DNA from: Prunella strophiata
Lineage: Eukaryota > Chordata > Aves > Passeriformes > Prunellidae
NCBI GenBank assembly: GCA_036583965.1
Contig: JAZBQD010000034.1
Coordinates: forward strand, 12,960,040 to 13,024,039
Length of the DNA: 64,000 bases
Reading direction: 5' to 3'
Made by a program: the position numbers and the translations under genes. The notes under the pieces were generated by a model. It was given only the letters and a program-made list of their open reading frames with translations, was not told the DNA's origin and made no database searches. Shown here piece after piece: positions 37,092-49,200 of this stretch (positions within the stretch are counted from its first letter, which is position 1; each line of letters opens with the position of its first letter).

Positions 37092-37317
37092 TGTGGTGGT
37101 TTCCTGGTGAGGGATCAAGGTGTTAATGCTCTCCAAGGAGGGTGTTCCTCCTGGAGAACCGTGTTCCCTTCCCCAGGGCTGTATGCAGAATTGCCTCTGG
37201 TTTTGTTGGAAGCTCCTGAGCGGGCTCAGGTTGGGCTACAAGAGCTCTGATGCCATCAATTTGTGATTCACAGTTTTGAGGAGAGTTTTGCCTCAACGAA
37301 TGAGCTGAAGCAGCTCT

Positions 37318-37360
37318 AAAATACTCTGGATTTTAAAATACTCTGGATTTTAAAATACTC
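37318..37360. repeat. 17-bp tandem repeat, 2.5 copies
   Basis: Unit AAAATACTCTGGATTTT at 37318 and 37335, with a partial third copy to 37360. The copies are identical. Confidence 0.9.
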
Positions 37361-38135
37361 ATTAAGCTGACACGGAGCTGTGAATGAGCTGTATTCTCTG
37401 ATACAACCTGGGCTTAGCAGGGCTCTGGGAGACCTTTTAATGGAGTTTTTGAAAGAGTTGTTTTACATTAGACTGTGAGGGAAAATTGAGGCTTAGTTTT
37501 TTGTATACAAAGGCACTGTACTGTGGTGGGGTGGTCAAAAGGAGAAGGCATTGCAAGTGTTTGAGCACAGATATGAGTGCTGACTTGGAGAGCTGCTTGT
37601 CACAAGGATGGGCTCAAGCAGGGCCCTTTGAGCACTTCACACCTGGAGCCCTGGGCTGGAGGGCAAGCTGCAGGTCCAGGGATGGCTGAGCTCCTGGCAA
37701 AGTGGCTGGCCAGCTGGTTAGACTTCTCCCAAACGTGTGAGAAAAGAGGAATGTTGAGGGGTTGATCTTTGACACGGGAGGAAGCAGTATCCCTTTGGCT
37801 GTGCTGTGAGGGACATGGGGCTTTGGCTGCAGTTTTGACTGATCACTTTGACAGGGCTCTTTGGGAAGTCTCTTACAAATGGTACAGTTCTCACCAGCCC
37901 CTTTCTGAGATGGGCTGGGTGCCAAGTCTAGTCCTGTCCTGTTGGGTCATCAAGAGCTCTGCCTGCTGCATCCCCATCCAGGTGTATTCACCTTCCTTTC
38001 TGCTGGAGAATATTCTGTTCCACTCATACAGAATCTCCTGTCTGTCCTTGCTGCAGGTTTCCCCTTCAGAAACCATTTGAGTAGTTCTGTTAGTGAAAAT
38101 CATAACCAAGGAAAGTTTTTAATTTGAACAGTCAG

Positions 38136-38151
38136 ACACACACACACACAC
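38136..38151. repeat. (AC)8 microsatellite
   Basis: Eight perfect AC dinucleotides, flanked by C- and A-rich sequence. Confidence 0.9.
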
Positions 38152-38620
38152 CCAAAAACCAAAGAATGATCTGGAAAAAAAAATCCCCCAAACTCCATTC
38201 GCCTGCCCCACAGTGACAAATGGAAAGAAGGGTGGCCACTGCCTGTACTCGACAACACTGCGACGTGGTATTTTTGGAGGTATCTCGGGAGCATCTACCA
38301 CATTTACAGCATGTGAGGCATCTCATCTGGAGCCGTTTTGATCTCCTGTAACCTACTCACAAACGCACACGTTTCATAACAGGCCCTGCACCCTGATAAG
38401 GATCTCTGAGTTTCTTCTGCGCGGTATCTGCAAACAATTCAAAGCTGTTCCACACAAACAAATGTGAGAACCCCCTGACCACAGACTGCCTTTAGAGCAG
38501 ACCAAGATTTGATGTTACTCATATCTTCCAGTACCTGTCAGAGTTCAAACAGGAAACCTGGTTTTTCCTCTCATGTCAACAACTTTTTTCTTCTTTTTTT
38601 TTCTTTTTCTATTTGAACAG

Positions 38621-38724
38621 GCGTTCGGCAGAAGGCTCACGCTCGAGCGGTGGAAGTCCTCAATTTCTACAGGACAAACAAGTCTGTGCTCTGGTACGTC
38701 ATTGCTGACATTAACAAGAACTGA
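38621..38724 (+). CDS. Probable terminal coding exon, gene not recognised
   Basis: A long pyrimidine tract and CAG (38618-38620) form a good splice acceptor. After two bases completing a split codon (so the preceding intron interrupts a codon after its first base), 33 codons run from 38623 to a TGA at 38722-38724. The frame has clear coding character: most codons start with a purine, GC at third positions is about 64%, composition is natural, and four CpGs are kept within about 25 bases near its start. The peptide has a basic helical-looking start (RQKAHARAVEVL) and ends NFYRTNKSVLWYVIADINKN; the aromatic/hydrophobic end contains an NKS sequon. I do not recognise the protein. A second frame is also open over 68 codons up to a donor-like AG/GTAATG at 38827, but is Ser/Thr/Arg-rich and less coding-like. 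Upstream exons would lie to the left, in or before this window. Confidence 0.55.
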
Positions 38725-39260
38725 ATATGTGGTTTTCGGTGATCCTGTGGGTGCTTCTGTAGAAACGGACACATTGGCTTCGAGCAACCACACAAAAAAG
38801 GGATTCATTCATACAGGATATAGGTAATGCGCAGCCCAGGGCTCGCTGCGAGCACTGCTCTGCTTGGGAAACGTCAGAGAAAACTGGCTGCTCTTTCTCC
38901 TGGCACCGCTGCATTTTGTGCTTACACAGTAACACTTTTTATCACTTCAGCCTGTTTGTCATTTATACAATATCCTGCTCGCCAGGGCTCTAAAGAAAAG
39001 TTTAAACTGAATAATTATTCGTATTCACTGGTTAGGAAGTTTCATCTGAACACCTAAACTAATGATTAATTATCATGTCTGCAGAAAATACAAAAAAACC
39101 TCATGTCTGGATCAGTGTTTTGGCCATAGCCACTCATTAATGTTTTGGCACAGCTGGGAATAGAAATTAGGAATTACAGATGCCATGCATTCCCCCTTAC
39201 ACAGTACTCATTATTTATTGTTTTGTAATGCAGATCAATAAACATAGTAACTTTCACCAA
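38725..39260 (+). other. Probable 3'UTR of the terminal exon
   Basis: If 38621-38724 is the last coding exon, transcription would continue to the canonical AATAAA at 39237-39242, giving a 3'UTR of about 530 bases. The first 150 bases retain several CpGs, which suggests constraint. Cleavage would be expected at about 39255-39265. Confidence 0.4.
39237..39242 (+). terminator. Polyadenylation signal AATAAA
   Basis: A canonical hexamer about 515 bases after the stop codon of the probable terminal exon. The downstream element is only weakly GT-rich (about 39318-39340), so use of this site is inferred from position. Confidence 0.4.
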
Positions 39261-41374
39261 CTTTCAGAACTTTCCAGCCCAGGCTTGGAAATGCTTTAAT
39301 AACATTTAAATTAACCTCTCTGTGAATGTGGGAAGTGGAAGTTTATAGTGGAGAATAATTCTTGACAAAGACTAATATTTGTGACAGAAAACACTGATTC
39401 AGTGAAGGAATGGATGACTTCTGAGGATTGTTTTCCCCCATTTGATTTATGCTTGACAGATGCAAAAAACCCAATTCAAACACATCTGTGTTAAGAAAAG
39501 AACACACAGGCATTTCCATGACTTTCATCTTGCTTTGTATTTATGTCATGATAAAACATGATTTTCTGGCTTGCACCATCAAGGGGAGGAACATCTGGAA
39601 AAGTCTTGTTACAGAATAGTGTTCATAAAGCTAAATATGATTGTTCTCTCTGTTTTTATTCTTTTAATAGAACTCTCAAAGCATGACTAGTATGACTAGT
39701 AGTAATACTAGTATGACAGCAGTAATACTGTGAGTGACACATGCTGGAATGATGGTTATAGGATTCCAAAGGAAAGGCAAAGAGGTGTCACAGAATTTCT
39801 CAGTGGTGAGCCATGGCAGAGGCATGTGTGACAGTGAGTACCCCTGAGCTGCCCTGAGGAATACCAGGTTAAAAGGTAAAACAGCCTTTAGGAACCACCT
39901 GCCACCCTGGAAATCATACAGACCATTTCAACAATTTGCATTGTTTTATCTTTATCTTTTTATTTCTATATTTCCAGTAGGATTTCTGCCCAGATGATTC
40001 AATTTGAATTCCAATTTGATTTCCATTCCATATTTTTCCAGTAATTGTTTCAGGAGCCAAAGCACTTTATGTAAAATCTGCAATCAAAAATGGCACTGTC
40101 TTGTATTTGTACAGCTCTGCATTGGTGCTCTGTGTGTTCCCACTGAGCAGCTGCAGGCCTGGAAAGGCTGTCACCTCCTGCTCTGTCTATCCATCTCTGC
40201 CTTAAATGCTTGTAAGCCAGTGGCAAGAATAAAGGAATAATTTGTGCCCAGTAAAGGAAATATTTGCTTTCTATTTTTTTTTTTTCTAACTCTTAATATT
40301 TCATGAAGCCTCAGTGAAAAAAGATATTCCAGGTATGGGCTGGCAGGGAAGAAACATGGGCATAGGTTACATGGCTAAGGTCATGCTGCAGCAAACATCC
40401 TGCTGAATAAATGAGTACCCACAGTTCAAATTAGCAGCTCTTATCAGAAATGAGTATTAGAGCATTTACAAACTTTTAATTATTTGCCTTCTGCTTTGAA
40501 AAATATCTTGATGTGTCCACTTGGTTGAGGCCCCGCATTATCCATGGATCTGCACTTACTGCCTGCGATTCCCTGGGGCTGATCCTGGCTCAGAGGATGC
40601 TGGTGATGAATGTGGTTCTGCAGATGTGCCTGGCTGGGCTTCCCTTGCCTAGGGTGGCTAGAGAGGGGCTGATCCTGGGAGCCATCCAGTGTCACCAGTT
40701 ACTGATGGAATGGATCAGTTCTTGGTGCTCACATTGCCCAAAGGCAACTCAGTGCTCCATCACTGTGTTCAGGGGGGATGACTTGGGACTTTTGGGAAGG
40801 TGCTTCATGTCTTCAAGGCCATAAATAACCTCTAAGATGTCAGGCTGGCATATAGTGGGGAAAAAGAGAATCCTGCCTTCTTCTTCTACCCCCTACACTT
40901 TCCTCTGTGCAGCTCCAGCCACCTGGCCAGGCTGTCTGCAAAGTGTGAGGATTTCACCAGGGAAAAACAAGGATCCCTGGCTGCTGTGCAGAATCCTGTT
41001 CTGGTTAATACCCACCACAGGAGTCACAAGCTCATCACTCAGGCCAGTGGCAATCTGCTGAAAACAAAGGGTTCCTTAATAGCCGAGATAAGCAGATAAG
41101 GCAGTGCTGTGCTATTTAAAGCACAGTATTTATACCTGAATAAAGTTACTCCAGTTTGGGAGCAGAGTGTTTGCTGGGAAAGCTGTATTTACATTCCACC
41201 CCAGGGACTGAAGCTCCCTTGCACACTTTCATGTATCTCCTTTCTTCAAAGTCAGATGTTTCACCTACAGCTTCATTCCTGCCTACAATTACACTAGGCA
41301 GCTCCCTTCAGTCCTTTTGTAGCTTTTTTTTTTGATAAACAGTGGTGGCAGGCACAGAGGTGGCTAAGAGCTAT
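39261..41374. other. Unique non-coding DNA
   Basis: No gene is recognised. At 39683-39730 there is an irregular cluster of ACTAGTA/AGTAATACT strings, a degenerate short repeat. Frames near 40500-40820 are open on both strands without coding character. Confidence 0.45.
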
Positions 41375-41575
41375 GTCTGCACCTCATTACCTCACTCAAA
41401 AGAAATGTTGTGTGCTTTGGGACAGCCCTGTGAGTTAGGAAAATGGTGTTTTACAGATGGAGAAGAGAGACAAAGAGCTGGTGAGCGCCTTGCCCAGGAT
41501 CCCACGGGATGTTGGCAGCAGGGAGTTGTATTTCTGTCTAGTGCCCTAACCACTGATCCATCCTGTCTCCTGCTT
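41375..41575 (+). mobile_element. MIR-type SINE copy
   Basis: The order of strings matches amniote MIR SINEs: ACAGCCCTGTGAGTTAGGAA, TGTTTTACAGATGGAGAAGA, CTTGCCCAGGATCCCACGGG, GGCAGCAGGGAGTTG, then GTGCCCTAACCACTGATCCA and TCCTGTCTCC. It is the better preserved of the two MIR copies here and covers most of the tRNA-unrelated part. MIR pieces in birds are ancient, so a copy this readable may be under constraint. Confidence 0.82.
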
Positions 41576-44142
41576 TCGGGCGAGAGAGTCTGAAAATGCC
41601 ATTGATTTGCACTTTTTAGTTCTGGGGAAGAAAGGTAGGGCTGACTAGACTATACAGGGAGACATGCAAAAATAAACAGAAGACAATAAACAGCATGATG
41701 TAAATTAGCTTTGTAAAACTTTAATAATCTAAGATGCTGTTTAGAACACACAGGCAAAGAGATGTCTGTTAAAAAAAAGATATGATTTTAACCAGATAAA
41801 ATCCCTTTAATTAGTCTGAAATTCTTGCCTATGTTTTATAGCAACACACTTCCATATGCATGCCAGAAAGTCGGGGAAACATGGAAATCATTGTCAATTT
41901 GCAGCATTAAGTGCCAGGATACAGCAGATTATTTCAATGAAGGCTAGATAAACTGTGTCTCTAGAAAACATCTATTTGGTGGTCTCTTTGCTTTGTCATC
42001 TTCCACTGCACATCTGGTTTGGGAAGGAATAAAAGAGCCTATGCTCGAGAATCAGGTTGCTTATATGATGCAATATTTAAATGATTTTTGTTTTTCATAA
42101 GTCTGGAAAAGTAATTGTCATCTTGGTGGTACTGGTTCTAACATTGAACCCCTCTGGTTGTTGTGGGTGACCTTGGACCATGATGGAAAGCAGTATTCTC
42201 CAAACTAGAGATGTTTGCCCTCACTGATATGGGGACAAGGCTTCTCCTACATCTGCTCAGCATCAAGGTGGTCCTGCAGGGAGTTTTGGAGTGCACCATG
42301 ACATAGGCAATGTGGATTAATGGTTGGAATAAAAGTCATGAAACCTCCTTGTTCATGGAGATGCACACCAGTGGATGATGGGGAGTGCTGGCACCCAAGG
42401 CATGGGGCACAGGAGGAGCTCTGCACCAGCTGTGGAGCAGGCTCAGGGCAAGGGTGTACTGGGGAAAAGAACGTTCTTGCACATTTTCCATTGCACTAAC
42501 CACAGGCAGTTTGTTTTCAAGCAGTTCTGTTACTGCACTCTGGCAGGAATGGGCTGTGTGTCCCTCCCATTGCTGTGTCCCCACCTGACACCTGAGGCAC
42601 GTGGGGGCTCTGGGGCTGAGAGCACAGTGCTGGCTGGGGAACCAGGACAGGAGCTGCACATGCTGAGAGCACCTGCTTGCTCTTGCTGACACCCTGCCTT
42701 TAGTCTTCAAACACTGGAGATATTTTCCCCAGACCTCTGGCTGCCTCCACGAGGTGTTTGTTTGACCCTAAGCTTGGCTGCCAAAGGGGGGACACCAGCT
42801 CTTTCCCACCCAGCTCCCCCAAGAGGGATGGTGCAGCCTTGACCTCAAGCACCATTTAACCACCAGTAAATTAATACTAATGATATTCTCCCATCAGGTT
42901 TTAAAGCCACTGATGTTTGCTGTGACAGTGGACAAGGCTGGGTGCCACCTCCAGCAGCCAGGTGATTTGTCAAGGTCATCTTTCTGCTGTGCAGAAGCAG
43001 CACAGTGAGAAAAGGGGGTGGATTCAGAGAATCCCATGGTTTGGGATGCATGTTGGCTCTCAGTTCACAGCCCACTGCCCACAGCTGGCACAAAGGGGGA
43101 AACACAAAAACTGTATCATAGCAGGGAAGCCCCTGCCTTCCCTGCCAATGTCCCATGATGGGAACATGGCAAAAGCAATTTCCTTTTCTGTCTCAAGCTC
43201 TCTGCTGCCTTTGTTTCCAGGTGGCTCCATACATGAGTGGTCTTTTGGTCTCCAGTCTTCATGAAAATGCCTGTACAGCTGAGAAAAAAAATCAGAGCAC
43301 AGCTTTGAAAATAAATATTTTTATTTACCCCTTCTAGCATAGTATTTTTTCATAGCCATACTCTCCACAGCAGAGTCTGTGGTTCCACCAGAGGCACTGT
43401 TGGCAGCTGAGGACACCTCCATCCTGGAGCACCCCATATCCCTGTGCAAGGATGCACCCATGTCAGCTGTCCCCTTGGTGGCTGCCCCCTCAGCAGAGTT
43501 CTGGGCATCCCATCCTCATTTCAGAGAAGAAGCCCAGTGCTAAACTGGGGTATTGGCAATGTCTGCTGTCAGGGGTTACATGGCCTTGGAAGAGGCAAAC
43601 CCTTGATTTTCCTGTCACTTACCAGCCTGGGTAAGAGAAGGGCTGTGCAAATAAATGCAGTGTTTAATAAAAGTGAAAACGGGCAGAATTGGGTATTTCA
43701 CATTCACTGTAAAATTGAAACCAGATTTTTTTTGGGTTAAAAAATTCACTGGCTTTTTTTTCTTTTCTTTTTTTTCCATTTAGAAATGAGTGATTTTTGA
43801 ATAAAGAGAGGAGACTTTGTTTAGAAATGAGTAAAATTTGTGCTATCATTAAGCAAAGGGGATTTGCAGTGGGAATATCTCCATTTGTGCTGACATCTGT
43901 GTGCGTGTTCCCATGTGAGAACTCAGCTTGACAAAACCCACAATTGGGGCTAAGCACTAACTAATGTGTTTGAGCATCACTCATGAAGAGAAGGTGAAAA
44001 TGCTCTGCAGATGCACTTGACAGCTGTTTGCCAAGTCAGAGAAGATATCTTTTCCTTTCTACGCTCTTGAATCGTGGTTTTGTAAAAGCTTTTTTGTTGG
44101 GCAGTAGGGCCCCTCACTACAAGAAAGACATTTGTAGAAAAA
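41576..44142. other. Unique non-coding DNA
   Basis: No gene is recognised. GC-rich patches at about 42380-42690 and 43380-43560 leave frames of about 100 codons open by composition. An interrupted T-run (43755-43783) ends in TTTAG, an acceptor-like string without a coding frame behind it. Confidence 0.45.
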
Positions 44143-44190
44143 GAATTGTTAAGGTTGGAAAATACCACATTTAAGATCACCAAATTCAAC
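44143..44190 (-). mobile_element. Short CR1 3' end, minus strand
   Basis: GAATTGTTAAGGTTGGAAAA, then ACCACATTTAAGATCACCAA and ATTCAAC match the reversed 3' end of a CR1 subfamily (AAGGTTGGAAAAGACC type). It stops where the + strand CR1 begins. Confidence 0.7.
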
Positions 44191-44660
44191 AATGAGGGGC
44201 TGGAGCATGTCCAGAGAAAGGCAATGGAGCTGGGGAAGAGTCTGGAGCACAGGTCTGATGAGGAGCAGCTGAGGGAGCTGGGGGAGCTCAGCCTGCAGAA
44301 AAGGGAGGCTCCAAGGGTCACCTTTTCACTCTCTACAACTCCCTGAAGGGAGGTTGGAGCCAGGCAGGGTCAATCTCTCTCCCAGGGAATAAGCAATAGG
44401 ACAAGAAGAAATGGCCTCAGATTGTTCAAGGGGAAGGTTTAGATTGGATATGAAAGAAAATTTCTTCACTGAAAGGGTGGCCAAGCCGTGGCAGAGGCTG
44501 CCCAGGGCAGTGGTGGTGTCACCATCTGTGGAGGGATTCTAAAAGGTGTTTTGTGGCACTTGGGGACATGGTTCAGTGGTGGGCTTGGCAGTGTTGGGTT
44601 AATGGTTGGATTTGATGGTCTTAGAAAGCCTTTCCAACCTAAACAGTTCTGTGATTCTGA
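44191..44660 (+). mobile_element. CR1 LINE 3' fragment, about 470 bp
   Basis: Continuous CR1 3' region: GAGGGGCTGGAGCATGTCCA, CTGATGAGGAGCAGCTGAGG, GCTCTACAACT-type string (CTCTCTACAACTCCCTGAA), ATAGGACAAGAAGAAATGGC, TTTCTTCACTGAAAGGGTGG, GAGGCTGCCCAGGGCAGTGG, and a tail CCTAAACAGTTCTGTGATTC. It is 5'-truncated and joins head to head with the minus-strand CR1 end on its left. Confidence 0.95.
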
Positions 44661-45961
44661 GAATGCCCCATCACTGCAGGAACACTTGCCAAGCTTCCTT
44701 TGCATCCCACTCTGCCATGAGTACAGGAGTGTGCTTTACTGTAGTGGTCTGAATGATGGGATTTGCTCTGCTTTGCAGTGATCTGAGGCTCAGCACAGCT
44801 CACCTGCATTCCCTCTTGTCTCCCTGAGTGCAGAGCCCTGGCTTGCAGTGCTGCATGGTCTGACTGATGGGGCTGCACTTGGGGACAGAGGAGAACATTT
44901 TGCTGGATTAAGCTGAACAAAGCCCCAAGTCAGATATTCATTTCATATCAGCAACCCTCCTCTTTTTCAGAACTACCCACAGTTTTTTTTTGTCTTTCTA
45001 TCTCTGAAATAACATTACTTTTCCTGTAAATTTGCAAATATTATCACTGTTTCTCTAAGTTCTCTGTCCTTTCCAGACATCCCCTTCTTCTCATCATGCC
45101 ATGGATATATTTATCAGAAGAAAACCCAGTGGATTTGTTGTCTGCTCTGTGGTAATGATGGGATCACATTAGTTTTGCTAAGTGCTGCTCTGAAGCAAGC
45201 CAAGAGGGAGCACAAGTCTAATAAAGAGCAGGTCACAACATGCACATGGATTTTTTAAGAATCTGAGTATTAAAAGGCTTTTTCAACTTGTGCTCCTTCT
45301 CATGTTTTAGATGAGAGCACTACAGTAACAGGACAACCAGATGTAAATGAGCTCTTGATTTCATTTTGAGATGACAAAGATAATTAAATGCCAGGAAAAA
45401 GTTTCTCCTCTGCTGCCACTTATTGAAAAATTTCCATTTTCTTGAATGCATCCTTTAGGTGATAAAAAAAGAAAGACAAATCCAGTATCTGATGATGTGT
45501 CACACTTTTAGATGAAATAGGTAAGTGAACCTGTTCATTCTCATACAACTCTGATTTCAGGAAAGTGGCAGAGAAGGCCTTTTGCAGGACAAAACATCCC
45601 TTACACAACTATTTGCACAGGGAACAAACCAAGGTAACCAGGTACAATTCAAGTCCTGCTTATCAGCACTTATATATTTTATGGGTTATCTGTAACCACC
45701 TGTTTTTACTGAATTCAAGATTTTTAGGGGACTGCCATAATGCTGCTGAGGTGTTGCTTTGGACGTGCTGTAAGCCAAGAGCTTGGCTCCTTCTGTGCTG
45801 GCACAAGGAGCAGAACAACTGAAGTTACTCCATGAAGAGTGACTCCATGGAAGGATGATTCAGCTCCATTTGGGAATGTCAGGGGGATCCCACAGCCCAG
45901 ATCATCCTTGATCCCAGCCTGAGGGCACTGGAGGTGCAAGGAAGAGGGCATGGGGAAATGA

Positions 45962-45998
45962 AGATAAACGAAGTTTATCTACTTCTATTGAAGTAGAT
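45962..45998. other. Two overlapping, mutually exclusive hairpins
   Basis: AGATAAAC (45962-45969) pairs with GTTTATCT (45973-45980) around a GAA loop. ATCTACTTC (45977-45985) pairs with GAAGTAGAT (45990-45998) around a TATT loop. The two stems share bases 45977-45980, so only one can form at a time. Confidence 0.7.
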
Positions 45999-46217
45999 TG
46001 CAGAAACAGCTCATTTCACACTCACACCAAGCAGGTGAATTCATTCACTTTTCTATTTATCAGTAGTGGTGGTCTTGCCCACAACACCAACCACAGTAGT
46101 TCCCATTCCTTACAAAAAAAGAAGCACTAACCATTTATTTCCAGCCCACGTTCCCAGTGCCCTGGTACTGGAGACAGGGATCTGTCCCGGGTAGTTTGAT
46201 TTCTGTGGGCACTGTCA

Positions 46218-46230
46218 CCACCTAGTGGCA
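46218..46230 (-). promoter_or_regulatory. CTCF-like motif
   Basis: On the minus strand the string CCACTAGGTGGT fits the CTCF core CCASYAGRKGGC at 11 of 12 positions. It lies in a local CpG-retaining patch. This is a motif match only. Confidence 0.25.
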
Positions 46231-49200
46231 TCTCCCTCCTGCTTTGCGGGGGCAGCTGTTGCATGATCCTCCTGCGGGCTTTGCCCCGTGGTCATTCGTT
46301 TCACCCCTTATCGCCATGGCTTTGCCAATTGGCAAGTTAAAAGCTGGTTGGACCAGACTGAGCTGCTCCCAAGCAGGAGCAGAGGGAAAACCTGCCGGAT
46401 AAAGCTGCCACCCCGCCTGAAAGCTTTTAACTGGAGGGTTGTGTTTAAAGGTGTTGGAGTGCAGGAGGAAAAGAGATCCTTTTGTGGGAGACTTATGCTC
46501 TTGAACATTCAGGGTACTGCAAAGTGGAGATGCTGTGAGTTGTGATTAGATAAAATATAATCACTGGCAATAACACATCAGGGGCATGTGTGTGTGTTAA
46601 TCATACAGCCATGGTTATGTTAGTTAGTGTTTTGATTCAGTTTACAAAGCAAATGTGGAGTGAAGACATGCCCTGCTTTCTGCTCAGGTCTCTGTGCCAT
46701 CCCCCCACGTGTGAAACCTTTGCATGTCAGGATCAAAGCTGAGCTCCTGCTTTTCTGTCTAATGGTAAAAAAAAAATCGAGATGAGCAATATTGTGTGTT
46801 TATTCTGGATTTCCCTCCCTTGTTCTGTCCTTGAAGCCCTTAGTGGGTTCTGTGATGTCCCAGCAGGGGGCTGGTGTGTTCAGAGCTGCTCCCATGCAAG
46901 AGCTGGAGGGTGACCCCACTTGTGTGATGATGCCTTGATTTTAGAGGGGTTGTTTCCATGCAGAAAAACAAGCCACGGACCCATTAATCAAAGCAGAAAT
47001 TTCCCATTACTGAGGCTGAGAAGGCACAATAAGCAGGAAGAGGGTTGTGGCACTCTGCCTGGCATTGTGGGTTTCTCGGAAATGATTTTCAGCACTATAG
47101 ACTCACTCACTATACATAATAATGTAACTTTAAGGCATTTTTTTCCCCCCCATGTGCAGCTTTGGTTTGAGTTGTCCTTGGTTGTGAGTCATTGGTGGGC
47201 CACAGTGTGTACATCATCAAGAATCCATCCATAAGCTCCATTGTGAAAGCAAAGCCTGAGCTGGTGGATCCATTTGTCTCTGCCTTTCCCACAGACACCA
47301 TGCAAAGCCCTGGGGAGCCAAGCTGCTTGCAAGGCACTCTTTGCTTAAGAGAGAAAGGAGTCATGAAAATAGTAAAGGAAAAAGGCAAAATTGGACTCTT
47401 CTGTGTAGTCTGGGTTATCTGGCAGCCTCAGCAGAGCCCCTGCAGCCCCCCTGCTCTGCAGCAGCCCTGGGTGTGCATCCTTGGCTGTGCAGCTCAGTGT
47501 AGGAGACACCTTCAGGAAATGGAAATGTACTTGGGCTTCACTCTGTAACATTTCCTACCCCCAACACCAGTGCAACTGCAGGCCTGAAAGGTCTTGGCTT
47601 TATGCAAGCAAAGCTGATGTGAGTGGATCACCCTGGGGAGAGTCTCCTCCACCCATGAAATGCCATCAGGGGCTGCCCTGGTTTGGTTTAGAACAGCCCT
47701 GCAACCTCAAATAATGCCATTGCTCATGTCTCATCCATAGAACTGAACAACACTTCCTGTGATTTTTCAGTTTCCCATATTTTAATTTAAAAGATGCTTT
47801 TCCCTATCCCTCTGCCTCTCCAGTTCACAAGCGCTCTGTGAGCAGGGGAGAGAGCAAATGAGGAGCTGGTCTAAGAGAAATGAAGGCAACCACATCAGAA
47901 AACACAGGAGCATAAACCTCACAAAGAACAGAAAATGAAAATGACTGCTTTTCAACCAATTAAGCTAACTGTTGGGTTTTTTGTTGTTTTGCTCTTGGCT
48001 GCAGCTTGGAGCTAATGAAGCACAGTGAAACAGCACATAGCTTCTTTGGAGATACCTACTGCTCCTTCTACAATCACAAACTGCTGTAAGAATTGTGTGA
48101 GTTCTGATCAAAATTTGAATTAAGGTATAGGAGCTGAACTATTATGAATTTATGGCTATATTGTACATATCACTTTATAGGGACAGATCTTTGATAGTGT
48201 TACTGATGTCATCCTGGAGCCAGGGCTGGATATGTTGTTGGAAGTTTATTCTAAGAATGGCCCAAACCAGTAAATGCCAGTTCTTCTTTCCAGAATATAC
48301 ATGAATTTCTCTTCAGCTGCAGTGGAATGTGTGCAAATATAGAAAGAGTTTTGGTGTTAACTAGTTTTATGTTGTGCTGTTAATTCTGAGGTTTTGCAGC
48401 GTGTTAGGTGGAACTACAACCTGGTGGAAGTCCGTGGTAAAGCTGTTGGCTGCCCTGGGGCACCTCCTGTCCCCTGTCCTGCCCTGGGAAAGGCATTGTG
48501 GATCTGTGTGGGGAGGGGATGAGACCTGTGCTTGGGGAAGGTGTGGGGACCTTGAAAATGACCTTTTTTTATTATGTTGCTATGGTATTTGGGAGGAATG
48601 TGTCTTAACAGCATTGATAGCACATTCATATTTATTCACCTCGAAATCTCAGCTTCAAAGAACAACTCACTGTTCATTTTCCCTTTATTAACTCACTTTA
48701 AAAAATAAAGTGATTGTATTCAGGAAACCTGCTTCTGAGGTATTGCCAATCAAAATATTTGGTGAGCCCAGTCCTGATTAAAAGGCAGCAAATGGAGGCC
48801 AGTTTATCTGCAGGAGTGATCCCAAGTGCTGCAGATGTTGTGCTGAAGGGGAGCTCATGCTCACCCAGCATTTGAAGCATGCCCCCTCTCCCTTGCAGCT
48901 TTGTTCCTGGAAGGGCCAAATCTACTTACAGGTTGCCTTAAATACCTAAATTGCTGATAACCATCCAATAAATTCTGATCCCTGCCCCTTGCTGCATTCC
49001 TCACTGAAAGCCAAGTGCAGTGAGGTTTGGTAGGGCTCTCTGGACCCAGCACCAGAGATTCCCTCGGCTGGTTCACACAGTGCTTAAAGCCAAAATGTAT
49101 TTAGCTATTGGTATTTGACCAAGATTCTGTGGTCAGCTCTTGTGAGAGGTCATGAGGTCTCCACTGACCACAGGAACATGGTTTTGCATCCCATGACAGG

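Larger units (their letters stand above)
37092..38620. other. Presumed intron upstream of the terminal exon
   Basis: No upstream exon could be identified. The last 400 bases (about 38200-38620) keep several CpGs and end in a long pyrimidine-rich acceptor, T/C over about 38580-38610 then ATTTGAACAG. A 17-bp tandem repeat (37318-37360) and a short (CA)8 lie within. Confidence 0.4.
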
